This document shows, in pieces, positions 1-6,961 of a DNA stretch of 44,345 nt. Each line of letters begins with the position of its first letter. Within the stretch, counting starts at the first letter, position 1. The notes under the pieces were generated by a model. It ran no database searches. It saw nothing but the letters and a program-made list of their open reading frames with translations, and had not been told where the DNA came from. Origin of the DNA: Chloracidobacterium sp. UBA3360 (GTDB lineage: Bacteria; Acidobacteriota; Blastocatellia; Pyrinomonadales; Pyrinomonadaceae); NCBI GenBank assembly GCA_002360555.1, contig DEQS01000100.1, positions 88,249 through 132,593 on the forward strand, read 5' to 3'. The translations under genes and the position numbers were made by a program.

Positions 1-177
1 GGCTATAAGATCGTCAGCTTTCGCAAGGGCGAAAAGGTTCAGGATTTTATCACCGGCTTTCTGAATAAAGGCACTGTCAATGGCCGTCCGTGTGACATTA
101 TGAAGCTTGATGCAAACTCGTTTCTGTTTACCGATGACAACAAGGGCATCATTTACTACGTTCGCAAGAAGAGCTAG
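1..177 (+). CDS. C-terminal fragment of a PQQ-type sugar (sorbosone) dehydrogenase-like beta-propeller
   Basis: Only the last 58 codons are inside the window; the reading frame is open from base 1 and stops with TAG at 175-177. The peptide contains a GRPCDIMKLDANSFLFTDD stretch and ends in IYYVRKKS. This matches the last blade of glucose/sorbosone-dehydrogenase propellers, where a GRP..V....DGSLLV.DD..G.IYRV pattern closes the protein. Such proteins are periplasmic or secreted and oxidise sugars with PQQ or act on sugar-like ligands. The signal peptide, PQQ ligands and catalytic His all lie outside the window, so activity cannot be judged. It runs in the same direction as bshA, with 31 nt between stop and start. 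Confidence 0.55.
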   Translation, partial: GYKIVSFRKGEKVQDFITGFLNKGTVNGRPCDIMKLDANSFLFTDDNKGIIYYVRKKS

Positions 178-179
178 TC

Positions 180-198
180 TGTAACGATTTATGTTACA
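180..198. promoter_or_regulatory. 19-bp inverted repeat overlapping a -10-like element ahead of bshA
   Basis: TGTAAC (180-185) and GTTACA (193-198) are perfect inverted arms around a 7-nt spacer. A TACAAT hexamer (195-200, one mismatch to TATAAT) overlaps the right arm and ends 8 nt before the bshA ATG. No convincing -35 box is visible at the expected spacing. The arrangement would suit a repressor site lying over the promoter core; that role is inference. Confidence 0.35.
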
Positions 199-208
199 AT
201 AGAAAATA

Positions 209-1351
209 ATGAATATCGGCATCACAGTTTATCCGACATACGGCGGCAGCGGCATCGTCGGGTCGGAGCTTGGCCGCGACCTAGCTGAACGCGGCCATAA
301 CGTCCATTTTATCTCGTCGGTTTTGCCAACGCGGTTAACCGAGCTGAACGAACGCATTCATTTTCACGAGGTCGAAATGATGTCGTACGCGTTGTTTGAA
401 CACCAGCCTTACGACCTTGCCCTCGCTACAAAAATGGCGACCGTTGCCCGGGCTGAGAAGCTCGATCTGCTCCACGTTCATTACGCGATACCGCATTCGA
501 TCTCGGCGATATTGGCTCGCGAATCGATCAAACAAAAACGTTATGTGCCGGTGATTACGACGCTTCACGGCACGGACATAACGCTAGTCGGAGCCGACCG
601 CAGCTATCTGCCGATCACGCGATACGGTTTGCAGCAATCGGACGGCGTGACGGCGGTGTCGAAATTTTTGAAACAAGCGACGATCGAAACTTTTGATTTT
701 GACGAGATCGAGGTCATACCAAATTTTATCTGCGGAAAGCATTACTTTCGTACACCTGATGCTCCGCTACGATCTGAACTCGCTCCTAACGGCGAGCGTT
801 TGCTCGTTCACGTATCAAATTTTCGACCCGTAAAGCGTCCTATGGACTGCGTCGATATCCTCGCCAAGGTCCGAGCCGAGGGCGTCAACGCTCGTCTTGT
901 AATGGTTGGTGACGGCCCGGAATTGTCGGCTGTTCGGTATCACGGTGAGCAGCTTGGCATGAATGGCAACATCGTTTATGTCGGCAAACAGGCCAATATC
1001 GCGGATTATCTCGGCGTGGCCGATGTTTTCCTGCTGCCGTCTGAACTCGAATCGTTTGGCCTGGCGGCGCTTGAGGCACAGGCGTGCGAAGTGCCGGTGG
1101 TCGCGACGCGTATCGGCGGCATTCCTGAGGTGGTTAACGACGGCGAGAGCGGATTCCTGAGCGATGTCGGCGATGTCGATAAGATGAGCGTCGATACTCT
1201 GAAACTATTTGGCGACGAAGATCTGCGACGGGCCTTTGGCGAAAAGGCCCGCGAACTGGCCGTGTCGCGTTACTCGACCGAAAAGATCATCCCGCAGTAC
1301 ATCGCCTTTTACGAGAAGATCGTCAAAAAAGCCAAAGCCGCCGCCGCGTGA
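209..1351 (+). CDS. bshA: N-acetyl-alpha-D-glucosaminyl L-malate synthase BshA
   Basis: This is a 380-residue GT-B glycosyltransferase of family GT4. BshA joins GlcNAc from UDP-GlcNAc to L-malate, the first step of bacillithiol synthesis in the cytoplasm. The N-terminus, MNIGITVYPTYGGSGIVGSE, is the signature start of BshA, with the glycine-rich GGSGIVG nucleotide/acceptor loop. Other BshA-typical stretches are HVHYAIPHS near residue 92, LHGTDITLVG near 120 and NFRPVKRP near 205. The EX7E-like donor site near residues 280-290 (LESFGLAALEAQ) is followed by VVATRIGGIPEVV. Length matches the family (about 375-380). The bshB and bshC partners are not in this window. There is no Shine-Dalgarno, and a -10-like box sits 8 nt upstream of the ATG, so the transcript may be leaderless. 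Confidence 0.95.
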   Translation: MNIGITVYPTYGGSGIVGSELGRDLAERGHNVHFISSVLPTRLTELNERIHFHEVEMMSYALFEHQPYDLALATKMATVARAEKLDLLHVHYAIPHSISAILARESIKQKRYVPVITTLHGTDITLVGADRSYLPITRYGLQQSDGVTAVSKFLKQATIETFDFDEIEVIPNFICGKHYFRTPDAPLRSELAPNGERLLVHVSNFRPVKRPMDCVDILAKVRAEGVNARLVMVGDGPELSAVRYHGEQLGMNGNIVYVGKQANIADYLGVADVFLLPSELESFGLAALEAQACEVPVVATRIGGIPEVVNDGESGFLSDVGDVDKMSVDTLKLFGDEDLRRAFGEKARELAVSRYSTEKIIPQYIAFYEKIVKKAKAAAA

Positions 1352-1363
1352 ACGGGAGTATCC

Positions 1364-1434
1364 ACCACAGATAAACACTTATCGACACAGATAGGAAATT
1401 TATTGATCTGTGTGTATCTGTGTCCATCTGTGGT
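1364..1434. repeat. Intergenic period-10 hairpin repeat, copy A
   Basis: Two 29-nt arms (1364-1392 and 1406-1434) flank a 13-nt loop. The right arm is three steps of a 10-bp word beginning ATCTGTG; the left arm is the matching series of ACACAGAT/CCACAGAT words. About 23 of 29 positions pair. It ends 16 nt before the start codon at 1451. The copy at 5364-5434 has the same 29-13-29 layout. Confidence 0.8.
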
Positions 1435-1450
1435 TAAATTTTCTTAAGGT

Positions 1451-2530
1451 ATGCTGAAACGCTACATGCACAACCGGGAGAGGTACCTGGCGTTGTTAAA
1501 CGACAATCGCTCGCCGCAGCAGTTTGGCTGGGGGCTGGAGTTTGTCGCCGACCACGTCAACGGTGACGACCCGCGCAAAGTGCTGGCGGAATATTCGGCA
1601 AATGCACTTGCGAACAGTGATGAGTATTTTGCAGCTCCGGTTATCACGGATTTTAAGCTTGAGGAGCGGCTCTATCCGTCGGCCGGGTCATTGAGCGCTG
1701 AGGAACTAAAATCGCCCGTCGCACAGATCGAGGTTCCCGTTTTGTCTTGGCAAAGCGCGGTTGAGACGATCTCAGTTGAAAATAATACGGCGGTTGCGAC
1801 CTATTTTCCGCATGGCGATAAAAAAGCCGCGGTCGTCATCCTGCCCCATTGGAACGCCAAAGCCGGCACATATTTTGATCTGGCCAAATTTTTGAACAAG
1901 GTAGGCATGTCCGCTCTCAGGCTGACGCTGCCGTATCACGAGGACCGTATGCCGCCGGAGCTTGAGCGGGCCGACCATCTTGTTACGCCAAATATCGGGC
2001 GTTCGCTGCAATCCGTCCGTCAGGCGGTGCTCGATACGCGTGCCGCAATTGGCTGGCTAAAACAGCAGGGTTACGAAAAAGTTGGCATTGTCGGGACCAG
2101 CATCGGCTCGTGCGTCGCTTTTCTGTCGTACGTTCACGATCCAGATGTTGATGTTGCGGTTTTTAATCACGTTTCGGGCTATATGGCCGATGTGGTGTGG
2201 CACGGCCTATCGACCTATCACGTTCGCGAAGGCTTTGGCGACAATCTAGATCTCGACGAACTTCGCAGGTATTGGCTGCCGATGTCGCCGATGGCTTATA
2301 TGGATAAGCTTGCCGCCCTACCGCCCCGGCCGACGCGTTATATCTACACAAAATACGACCTGAGCTTTCCGGTCGACCTGACACGCGATGTTTTCAAAGA
2401 GCTGCGGCGCCTCGGAATCCAGCACAGCGAAACGGCCTTACCCTGCGGCCATTACACGCTCGGCGAAAAGCCGTGGAACTATATCGACGGATACAAGATC
2501 ATCTCGTTTTTGCGGAAACAACTGAGATAG
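1451..2530 (+). CDS. Alpha/beta hydrolase (ABHD18-like)
   Basis: This 359-residue protein has an alpha/beta-hydrolase core. A nucleophile elbow GTSIG carries Ser at residue 217, preceded by the strand KVGIVG. It is followed by a region rich in FNHVSGYMADVVWHG, as in ABHD18-type hydrolases. A late CGHYT near residue 337 supplies a good candidate catalytic His. There is no signal peptide, so it is probably cytoplasmic. The substrate cannot be told from sequence. It lies 99 nt after bshA on the same strand, with a hairpin repeat filling most of the gap. The ATG at 1451 is preceded by TTAAGGT, a weak ribosome-binding site. Its 3' end is 3 nt from the stop of the opposing gene. Confidence 0.75.
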   Translation: MLKRYMHNRERYLALLNDNRSPQQFGWGLEFVADHVNGDDPRKVLAEYSANALANSDEYFAAPVITDFKLEERLYPSAGSLSAEELKSPVAQIEVPVLSWQSAVETISVENNTAVATYFPHGDKKAAVVILPHWNAKAGTYFDLAKFLNKVGMSALRLTLPYHEDRMPPELERADHLVTPNIGRSLQSVRQAVLDTRAAIGWLKQQGYEKVGIVGTSIGSCVAFLSYVHDPDVDVAVFNHVSGYMADVVWHGLSTYHVREGFGDNLDLDELRRYWLPMSPMAYMDKLAALPPRPTRYIYTKYDLSFPVDLTRDVFKELRRLGIQHSETALPCGHYTLGEKPWNYIDGYKIISFLRKQLR

Positions 2531-2533
2531 TGC

Positions 2534-2953
2534 TTAATGTTTCGGTTTTGGGTGACGTTTTCGCCGGTATTTGGTCGCGGAACTTTTCGCACCATTAACA
2601 TCCGGGCTTGCCGGCACCGAGGTCCCGGTAACTATCATTCCGTTTGATTCCGGACTCTGTGGTTTGAACTCCTTTGTTGTTGCTGCCGAACGGGGAGCAC
2701 TACTCCGGGCATCGCTCGGATCGCCGTTAACGTCGCCGCCAGCAACATTCGGAACAGTGGGTGTGCCAGCAGTCTGGGCGGCACCAGTCTTTTTGACTGT
2801 CCTGGGCTGCGAGCCATTGGTGACTTTTCTGGGAGTTGCCGTGGCCAATGGTTTGATACCAAATTCCGCGTTGGAGATCGTGGACTCAAATGCCAATGAT
2901 CCCGCGACGACGACGGCAGAAATGAATGATAAGCAGAAAAGTCTCAGTTTCAT
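2534..2953 (-). CDS. Small secreted Ser/Pro/Thr-rich protein with basic C-terminus
   Basis: The predicted protein has 139 residues and I recognise no family. It starts MKLRLFCLSFISAVVVAGSLA, a clear Sec signal peptide, continues with a low-complexity Ser/Thr/Pro/Ala/Asn region, and ends in a cluster of Lys/Arg/His (KYRRKRHPKPKH). The start is well supported: GAGAGG lies 5 nt upstream of the ATG on this strand. An open frame of similar length exists on the other strand but lacks these signals. The gene is divergent from the sigma factor at 3114, with about 160 nt of AT-rich intergenic DNA between. The basic tail could bind nucleic acid, cell-surface polyanions or membrane; that is a guess. Confidence 0.6.
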   Translation of the reverse strand: MKLRLFCLSFISAVVVAGSLAFESTISNAEFGIKPLATATPRKVTNGSQPRTVKKTGAAQTAGTPTVPNVAGGDVNGDPSDARSSAPRSAATTKEFKPQSPESNGMIVTGTSVPASPDVNGAKSSATKYRRKRHPKPKH

Positions 2954-3113
2954 AAATACCTCTCAGTTTTTGTTTTGACGCTAATATAACCCATCTAGCC
3001 GAAAAAAGGTCAAAAAAACACAAAAAACATATGCCCTAGCGGATGTTCCTGACAAACAACTCGGAACACTAATATATTCATCAAAAGAGTGCTAAAATTT
3101 GGTCAACTTTTGA

Positions 3114-4064
3114 ATGAGTCCGATCGCCGAAAAGCAAAAAAATACGGTTGAAGAAGCGATAGAGCATCTTGTCTCTCGTGCCGAAAACGCACGCGGGCTT
3201 TCTGGTGCGGACGTTTCGGCGCGTATTCACGCGGCTCTCATTAAATATCTTTTAGGCGATGATCCAAATGCGTCAAATAATGACATCAAAGAGTTTATCG
3301 ACGACATCAGGGCCGATGACCTGTGTTTGATCATCGCCTGTGAAAAAGGCGACGAGCGGGCTTGGGAAGATCTGGTCACAAATTTTGACTCGACCGTAAA
3401 ATCCGCTGCCCGCAAGATCTCGTCAAATAACGAGGATGCTGAGGATCTCGCAAGCTCGATCTGGGCTGAGCTTTACGGTTTGCGTACGGATGCAGACGGT
3501 AATAAAAAGAGCAAACTGGCATATTATTCGGGGCGGGGCAGTTTGGCCGGGTGGCTGCGGGCGGTTGTTTCGCAGCTAGCGGTCGATCAGTTTCGCAAGC
3601 AGTCAAAGTTTGTCCAGATCGAAGAGGACCGCGAATTTGAAAATCTCGCTAACGAAGCTGCGAACAATGACCACAATCATTTTGGCTCGCACGGTGAGAA
3701 TCCCGAGGAGCTTTTTGCTGTTGGTGAGGCGGAGTCGGATGTGTCCGACGCACTGCAAGCGGCGATCGGCGAACTTGAGGCTGAGGACCGGCTGATATTA
3801 AAGCTATACTATTTTGACGATCTGAAACTAAAGGACATCGCCGCGACCTTTGGTTATCACGAGGCGACCGCCAGCCGCAAACTGACGCGGGTGCAGTCCG
3901 AGATACGCAAGGGCGTTGAGAAAAACCTGCGTGAGCAGCACGGCTGGAGCGACGTTGAGGTGAAAAAACACCTGTCCGACACGGCGGCAAGCCTCGGGCT
4001 AAACCTCGAAACGATGTTCGCCGTATTGATGGTCGCGATATTAGTGCAAGATTTTTGGACGTGA
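3114..4064 (+). CDS. RNA polymerase sigma-70 family factor (ECF-like, long N-terminal extension)
   Basis: The 316-residue protein contains sigma region 2 at about residues 70-165: a DERAWEDLV helix, an NEDAEDLASSIW helix like the core-binding DxxDxxQ region, and GWLRAVVSQLAVDQFR. Region 4 lies at about 212-272, with AIGELEAEDRLILKLYYFDDLKLKDIAATFGYHEATASRKL. A roughly 65-residue N-terminal extension and a 45-residue C-terminal tail (residues 272-316) are longer than in a usual ECF sigma (180-200 residues). The tail ends in a hydrophobic stretch (MFAVLMVAILVQ). The next gene is a zinc-finger anti-sigma factor, so the two form a regulator pair. A TAAAAT hexamer at 3093-3098 could be its -10 box. 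Confidence 0.85.
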   Translation: MSPIAEKQKNTVEEAIEHLVSRAENARGLSGADVSARIHAALIKYLLGDDPNASNNDIKEFIDDIRADDLCLIIACEKGDERAWEDLVTNFDSTVKSAARKISSNNEDAEDLASSIWAELYGLRTDADGNKKSKLAYYSGRGSLAGWLRAVVSQLAVDQFRKQSKFVQIEEDREFENLANEAANNDHNHFGSHGENPEELFAVGEAESDVSDALQAAIGELEAEDRLILKLYYFDDLKLKDIAATFGYHEATASRKLTRVQSEIRKGVEKNLREQHGWSDVEVKKHLSDTAASLGLNLETMFAVLMVAILVQDFWT

Positions 4065-4092
4065 TGCGTTCAATAAGTGGTTACGAAAACCG

Positions 4093-4208
4093 TAGCCACC
4101 GGGATCACAGCGGTCACGGAGATATTTGACGATATGGGTTTGAAAGTCATGGTGCCTAAAATGAAGTATCTTTAGGTTTCTCAGTGTTCTCTGTGAACTC
4201 GGTGGCTA
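4093..4208. repeat. Intergenic period-9 hairpin repeat, copy C
   Basis: Two 31-nt arms (4093-4123 and 4178-4208) flank a 54-nt loop; 24 of 31 positions are complementary, including an unbroken TAGCCACCG/CGGTGGCTA end. The right arm is built of 9-bp words of the type CTCTGTGAA. It ends 8 nt before the ATG of the anti-sigma gene and occupies most of the 152-nt space between the sigma and anti-sigma genes. Confidence 0.7.
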
Positions 4209-4216
4209 ATTAAAAG

Positions 4217-5344
4217 ATGGAACTAGAATTCGACAAAGAGATTGATGCGATCCTGCGAAAAGGGCGGAGCGGGCAAGTTGCGGCTGTAAAAGCTGCGACG
4301 GCCAGCCACCTCGACGCGGACAGCATCTCTGCGTTTGCCGAAAACGCACTGCCGCCGCGTGCAAAATTGCTCTATATGGAGCATTTTGCCGATTGCGACC
4401 GGTGTAGAAAGGATCTGTCGCAAGTCGTAAGGATGAATTCAGCGGCGGTTGCTGCTGACGGGACCGCCGTTGCTAGTGTTGCGGCAACGGCCGCCGAACC
4501 GGCCGCATCTTGGCTGAGCAAACTTTTCCGCACGCCAAATCTGGCGATGGCGATGGGTGCCCTGATCCTGACCTTTGGCGGAGTACTCGGATATCTGGTC
4601 ATACAAAACAGGAATAATACACAAAACTCGACCATCTCGAAGGTGACCAATCAGGAACAGAACAAAGGCGGGCCGTTTTACAACGGTGACGCGTCTGCGG
4701 TTTCTAATTCGGCAAATGCGGTGGCTGCAAATTCAGCAGCTCCGGCGGCTCCATCAATGCCGGCAGCAGCGGCAAATACCGCCGCAAACACGTCCGGGTC
4801 GGGAACTGGCTCTGCAACGGGAGCAAAACAGCCGGACAGCGGCTATGCCTTAGACGGCACGACGACGGACATCTCCAAATCGGGTGAGGTTGCTCCGGCG
4901 GCTCCGGTTACGGAAAATAAGCCCGCTGCGGTCGAAGAACGTAAAGACAGCGACGATAAGCCAAAAGAAAGGTCGGTTGACGAAAAACGAGCGAAAAGCG
5001 AATATGACAACAATATGTCCCGCGACGCATCTCCAGGTGCTCCTCGAAAGACCGACACCGGAGCGACCCGCTCAGGCCCGCGTCAGGACAACACGCTCCA
5101 AAATCAGACTCAAAATCAAATAGTCGGCGGTGCGATCTCGGCCACGAGATCATCGGGCGGCAAAAATTTTGAGAGCCGCAACGGCGTCTGGTACGACTCT
5201 GCATACAAGGGTCAGTCAACCACGTCGGTCAAACGCGGCACCGAAAAATACATCCGCCTCGACAGCGGGCTCCGCTCGATCGCCGACAGTCTCGGCGGCA
5301 CGGTCGTGATCGTCTGGAAAGACAAAGCCTACCGAATTCAATAA
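4217..5344 (+). CDS. Membrane anti-sigma factor with zinc-finger (ZAS-like) domain
   Basis: The predicted product is 375 residues. The cytoplasmic N-terminus (1-105) carries a zinc-binding anti-sigma signature, H56-x3-C60-x2-C63 (HFADCDRC), with His31 upstream in SHLDADSISAFAENALP. One transmembrane helix spans about residues 107-129. The extracytoplasmic part is a long Ala/Asn/Ser/Pro-rich, then charged linker (about 130-300). It ends in a compact 70-residue region that includes NFESRNGVWYDSAYKG and finishes VVIVWKDKAYRIQ. By family logic it holds the upstream sigma factor at the membrane and releases it on an envelope signal. The C-terminal region may be the sensor; I do not recognise it. 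It follows the sigma gene directly, separated by a hairpin repeat. Confidence 0.8.
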   Translation: MELEFDKEIDAILRKGRSGQVAAVKAATASHLDADSISAFAENALPPRAKLLYMEHFADCDRCRKDLSQVVRMNSAAVAADGTAVASVAATAAEPAASWLSKLFRTPNLAMAMGALILTFGGVLGYLVIQNRNNTQNSTISKVTNQEQNKGGPFYNGDASAVSNSANAVAANSAAPAAPSMPAAAANTAANTSGSGTGSATGAKQPDSGYALDGTTTDISKSGEVAPAAPVTENKPAAVEERKDSDDKPKERSVDEKRAKSEYDNNMSRDASPGAPRKTDTGATRSGPRQDNTLQNQTQNQIVGGAISATRSSGGKNFESRNGVWYDSAYKGQSTTSVKRGTEKYIRLDSGLRSIADSLGGTVVIVWKDKAYRIQ

Positions 5345-5363
5345 CCGTCACGTAAGAATTTTG

Positions 5364-5434
5364 ACCACAGATAGACACGGATAAACACAGATGTTTTGAG
5401 AGAATATCTGTGACCATCTGTGTTAATCTGTGGC
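5364..5434. repeat. Intergenic period-10 hairpin repeat, copy B
   Basis: Two 29-nt arms (5364-5392 and 5406-5434) flank a 13-nt loop, the same geometry as copy A at 1364-1434. The arms consist of 10-bp words based on ACACAGAT and its complement ATCTGTGT. The loop sequence shares nothing obvious with that of copy A. It ends 26 nt before the start of the M28 peptidase gene. Confidence 0.8.
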
Positions 5435-5460
5435 TAAATCTTTTTGCCAGCGGACTAATT

Positions 5461-6831
5461 ATGAGACCACGAATTTTCTATATTGTTGCCCTGTGTTTTG
5501 CGCTGGGTCTTTGCCTTTCGGCCGTTCAAACTTTCGGCCAAAAACAAGCTGTAAAACCAAACCCCGAGATCGCCAAGATGGTCAAGGAGGTTTCGGCGAA
5601 GAATATCGAAGCGACGATCCGTAAGCTCGTGTCGTTTGGTACGCGAAATACTTTGAGTGAACAAGACAACCCGACGCGCGGCATTGGCGCCGCACGCGAC
5701 TGGATCTACAACGAATTTGTGAGCATTAGCAAGGCTTGCGGCGGTTGTCTCGATGTGCAAAAAGAGGCGTTTGTGCAGCCAAAAGCCAATCGTATACCTG
5801 CGCCGACGACGCTGACAAGTGTTTTTGCGATCCTCAACGGCACGACCGATGCGACACGATATTATGTAGTCTCGGGCCATTACGATTCGATGTGCACATC
5901 GCCGACCGACGCAAAATGCGATGCGCCGGGGGCGAACGATGACGCGTCAGGGACGGCTGTCTCGATCGAACTGGCACGCGTGATGTCAAAGCGAAAATTT
6001 GACGCGACCATCATTTTTATGGCGGTTCCGGGCGAAGAGCAGGGATTGCTCGGGGCGGCAAATTTTGCCGAAAAAGCGAAGCAATCAAAGATGAATATCG
6101 AGGCGATGTTTACCAACGATATCGTCGGCGGTGTGACGACACATAAGAATTCGCAGTTTCGAAAAAAGGTCCGTGTCTTTAGCGAGGGCGTGCCGTCAAG
6201 CGAGACCGAGGCGGAGGCCGGCACACGCCGCAGCGTCGGCGGCGAAAATGACAGCGCTTCGCGACAGCTTGCGCGGTATATCAAAGAGCAATCCGACCGC
6301 TATCTCAAAAATTTTGGCGTAATGATGATCTATCGCCGCGACCGTTATGGCCGAGGCGGCGATCACATTCCCTTTGTCGAGCGTGGTTTCACTGCTGTCC
6401 GTATTACCGAATCGGACGAAGATTACAACCACCAGCATCAAAATGTCCGGACCGAGAACGGCATTTTTTACGGCGACACGCCGGAGTATGTCGATTTTGA
6501 ATACACGGCAAACGTCGCCCGCGTAAATCTCATCGCATTAGCGAGCCTTGCCCTCGCCCCGGCAAAACCAAAGAATGTCGGCATTGTAACAACGCGTCTG
6601 ACCAACGACACCGAGCTGAAATGGGACGCAAACACAGACGGCGACATCGCCGGCTACGAGGTCGTCTGGCGCGATACGACAGCCGCCGAATGGCAGGGCA
6701 GCCAGACGGTGACAGGTACGACGACGTTCATTGCAAAGGGTATGTCTAAGGACAACTTCTTTTTCGGCGTCCGCGCCGTCGACAAAGATGGCAACAAGAG
6801 CCCCGTAACATACCCGCGTCCGGTCAGGTAA
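5461..6831 (+). CDS. Secreted M28-family zinc aminopeptidase
   Basis: The product is 456 residues from the ATG at 5461. I chose this over an in-frame ATG at 5410, because it begins directly with a signal peptide (MRPRIFYIVALCFALGLCLS) and the upstream codons lie inside a hairpin repeat. The M28 metal site is complete: His140 in GHYDS, Asp160 in NDDASG, Glu192/Glu193 in PGEEQG (catalytic base plus ligand), Asp220 in TNDIVGG and His302 in GGDHIPF. A C-terminal region of about 85 residues (GIVTTRLTNDTELKWDAN onward) looks like a fibronectin type III domain. It should release N-terminal amino acids from peptides outside the cytoplasm. It follows the sigma/anti-sigma pair and precedes two secreted nucleases on the same strand. 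Confidence 0.9.
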   Translation: MRPRIFYIVALCFALGLCLSAVQTFGQKQAVKPNPEIAKMVKEVSAKNIEATIRKLVSFGTRNTLSEQDNPTRGIGAARDWIYNEFVSISKACGGCLDVQKEAFVQPKANRIPAPTTLTSVFAILNGTTDATRYYVVSGHYDSMCTSPTDAKCDAPGANDDASGTAVSIELARVMSKRKFDATIIFMAVPGEEQGLLGAANFAEKAKQSKMNIEAMFTNDIVGGVTTHKNSQFRKKVRVFSEGVPSSETEAEAGTRRSVGGENDSASRQLARYIKEQSDRYLKNFGVMMIYRRDRYGRGGDHIPFVERGFTAVRITESDEDYNHQHQNVRTENGIFYGDTPEYVDFEYTANVARVNLIALASLALAPAKPKNVGIVTTRLTNDTELKWDANTDGDIAGYEVVWRDTTAAEWQGSQTVTGTTTFIAKGMSKDNFFFGVRAVDKDGNKSPVTYPRPVR

Positions 6832-6961
6832 GTTTTTTCCGTGGCTAATGCTTAGCTGTCTCAACTTTATTTACATTCATTTGTGGTCGCAAATGTGATA
6901 AAAATGTAGGTTACTCTTTATTTATTAGATAGCCTTGAAGCCATTGTTACCTACAATTTTC

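Noticed and set aside
2571..2978. 135-codon plus-strand frame across the small secreted protein gene
   Set aside because: It has no ribosome-binding site, and its composition is the mirror of the minus-strand gene, which has a signal peptide and a GAGAGG site.
1364..5434. The two period-10 hairpins lie exactly 4000 bp apart
   Set aside because: One pair at a round number has no mechanistic meaning; the spacing is treated as coincidence.
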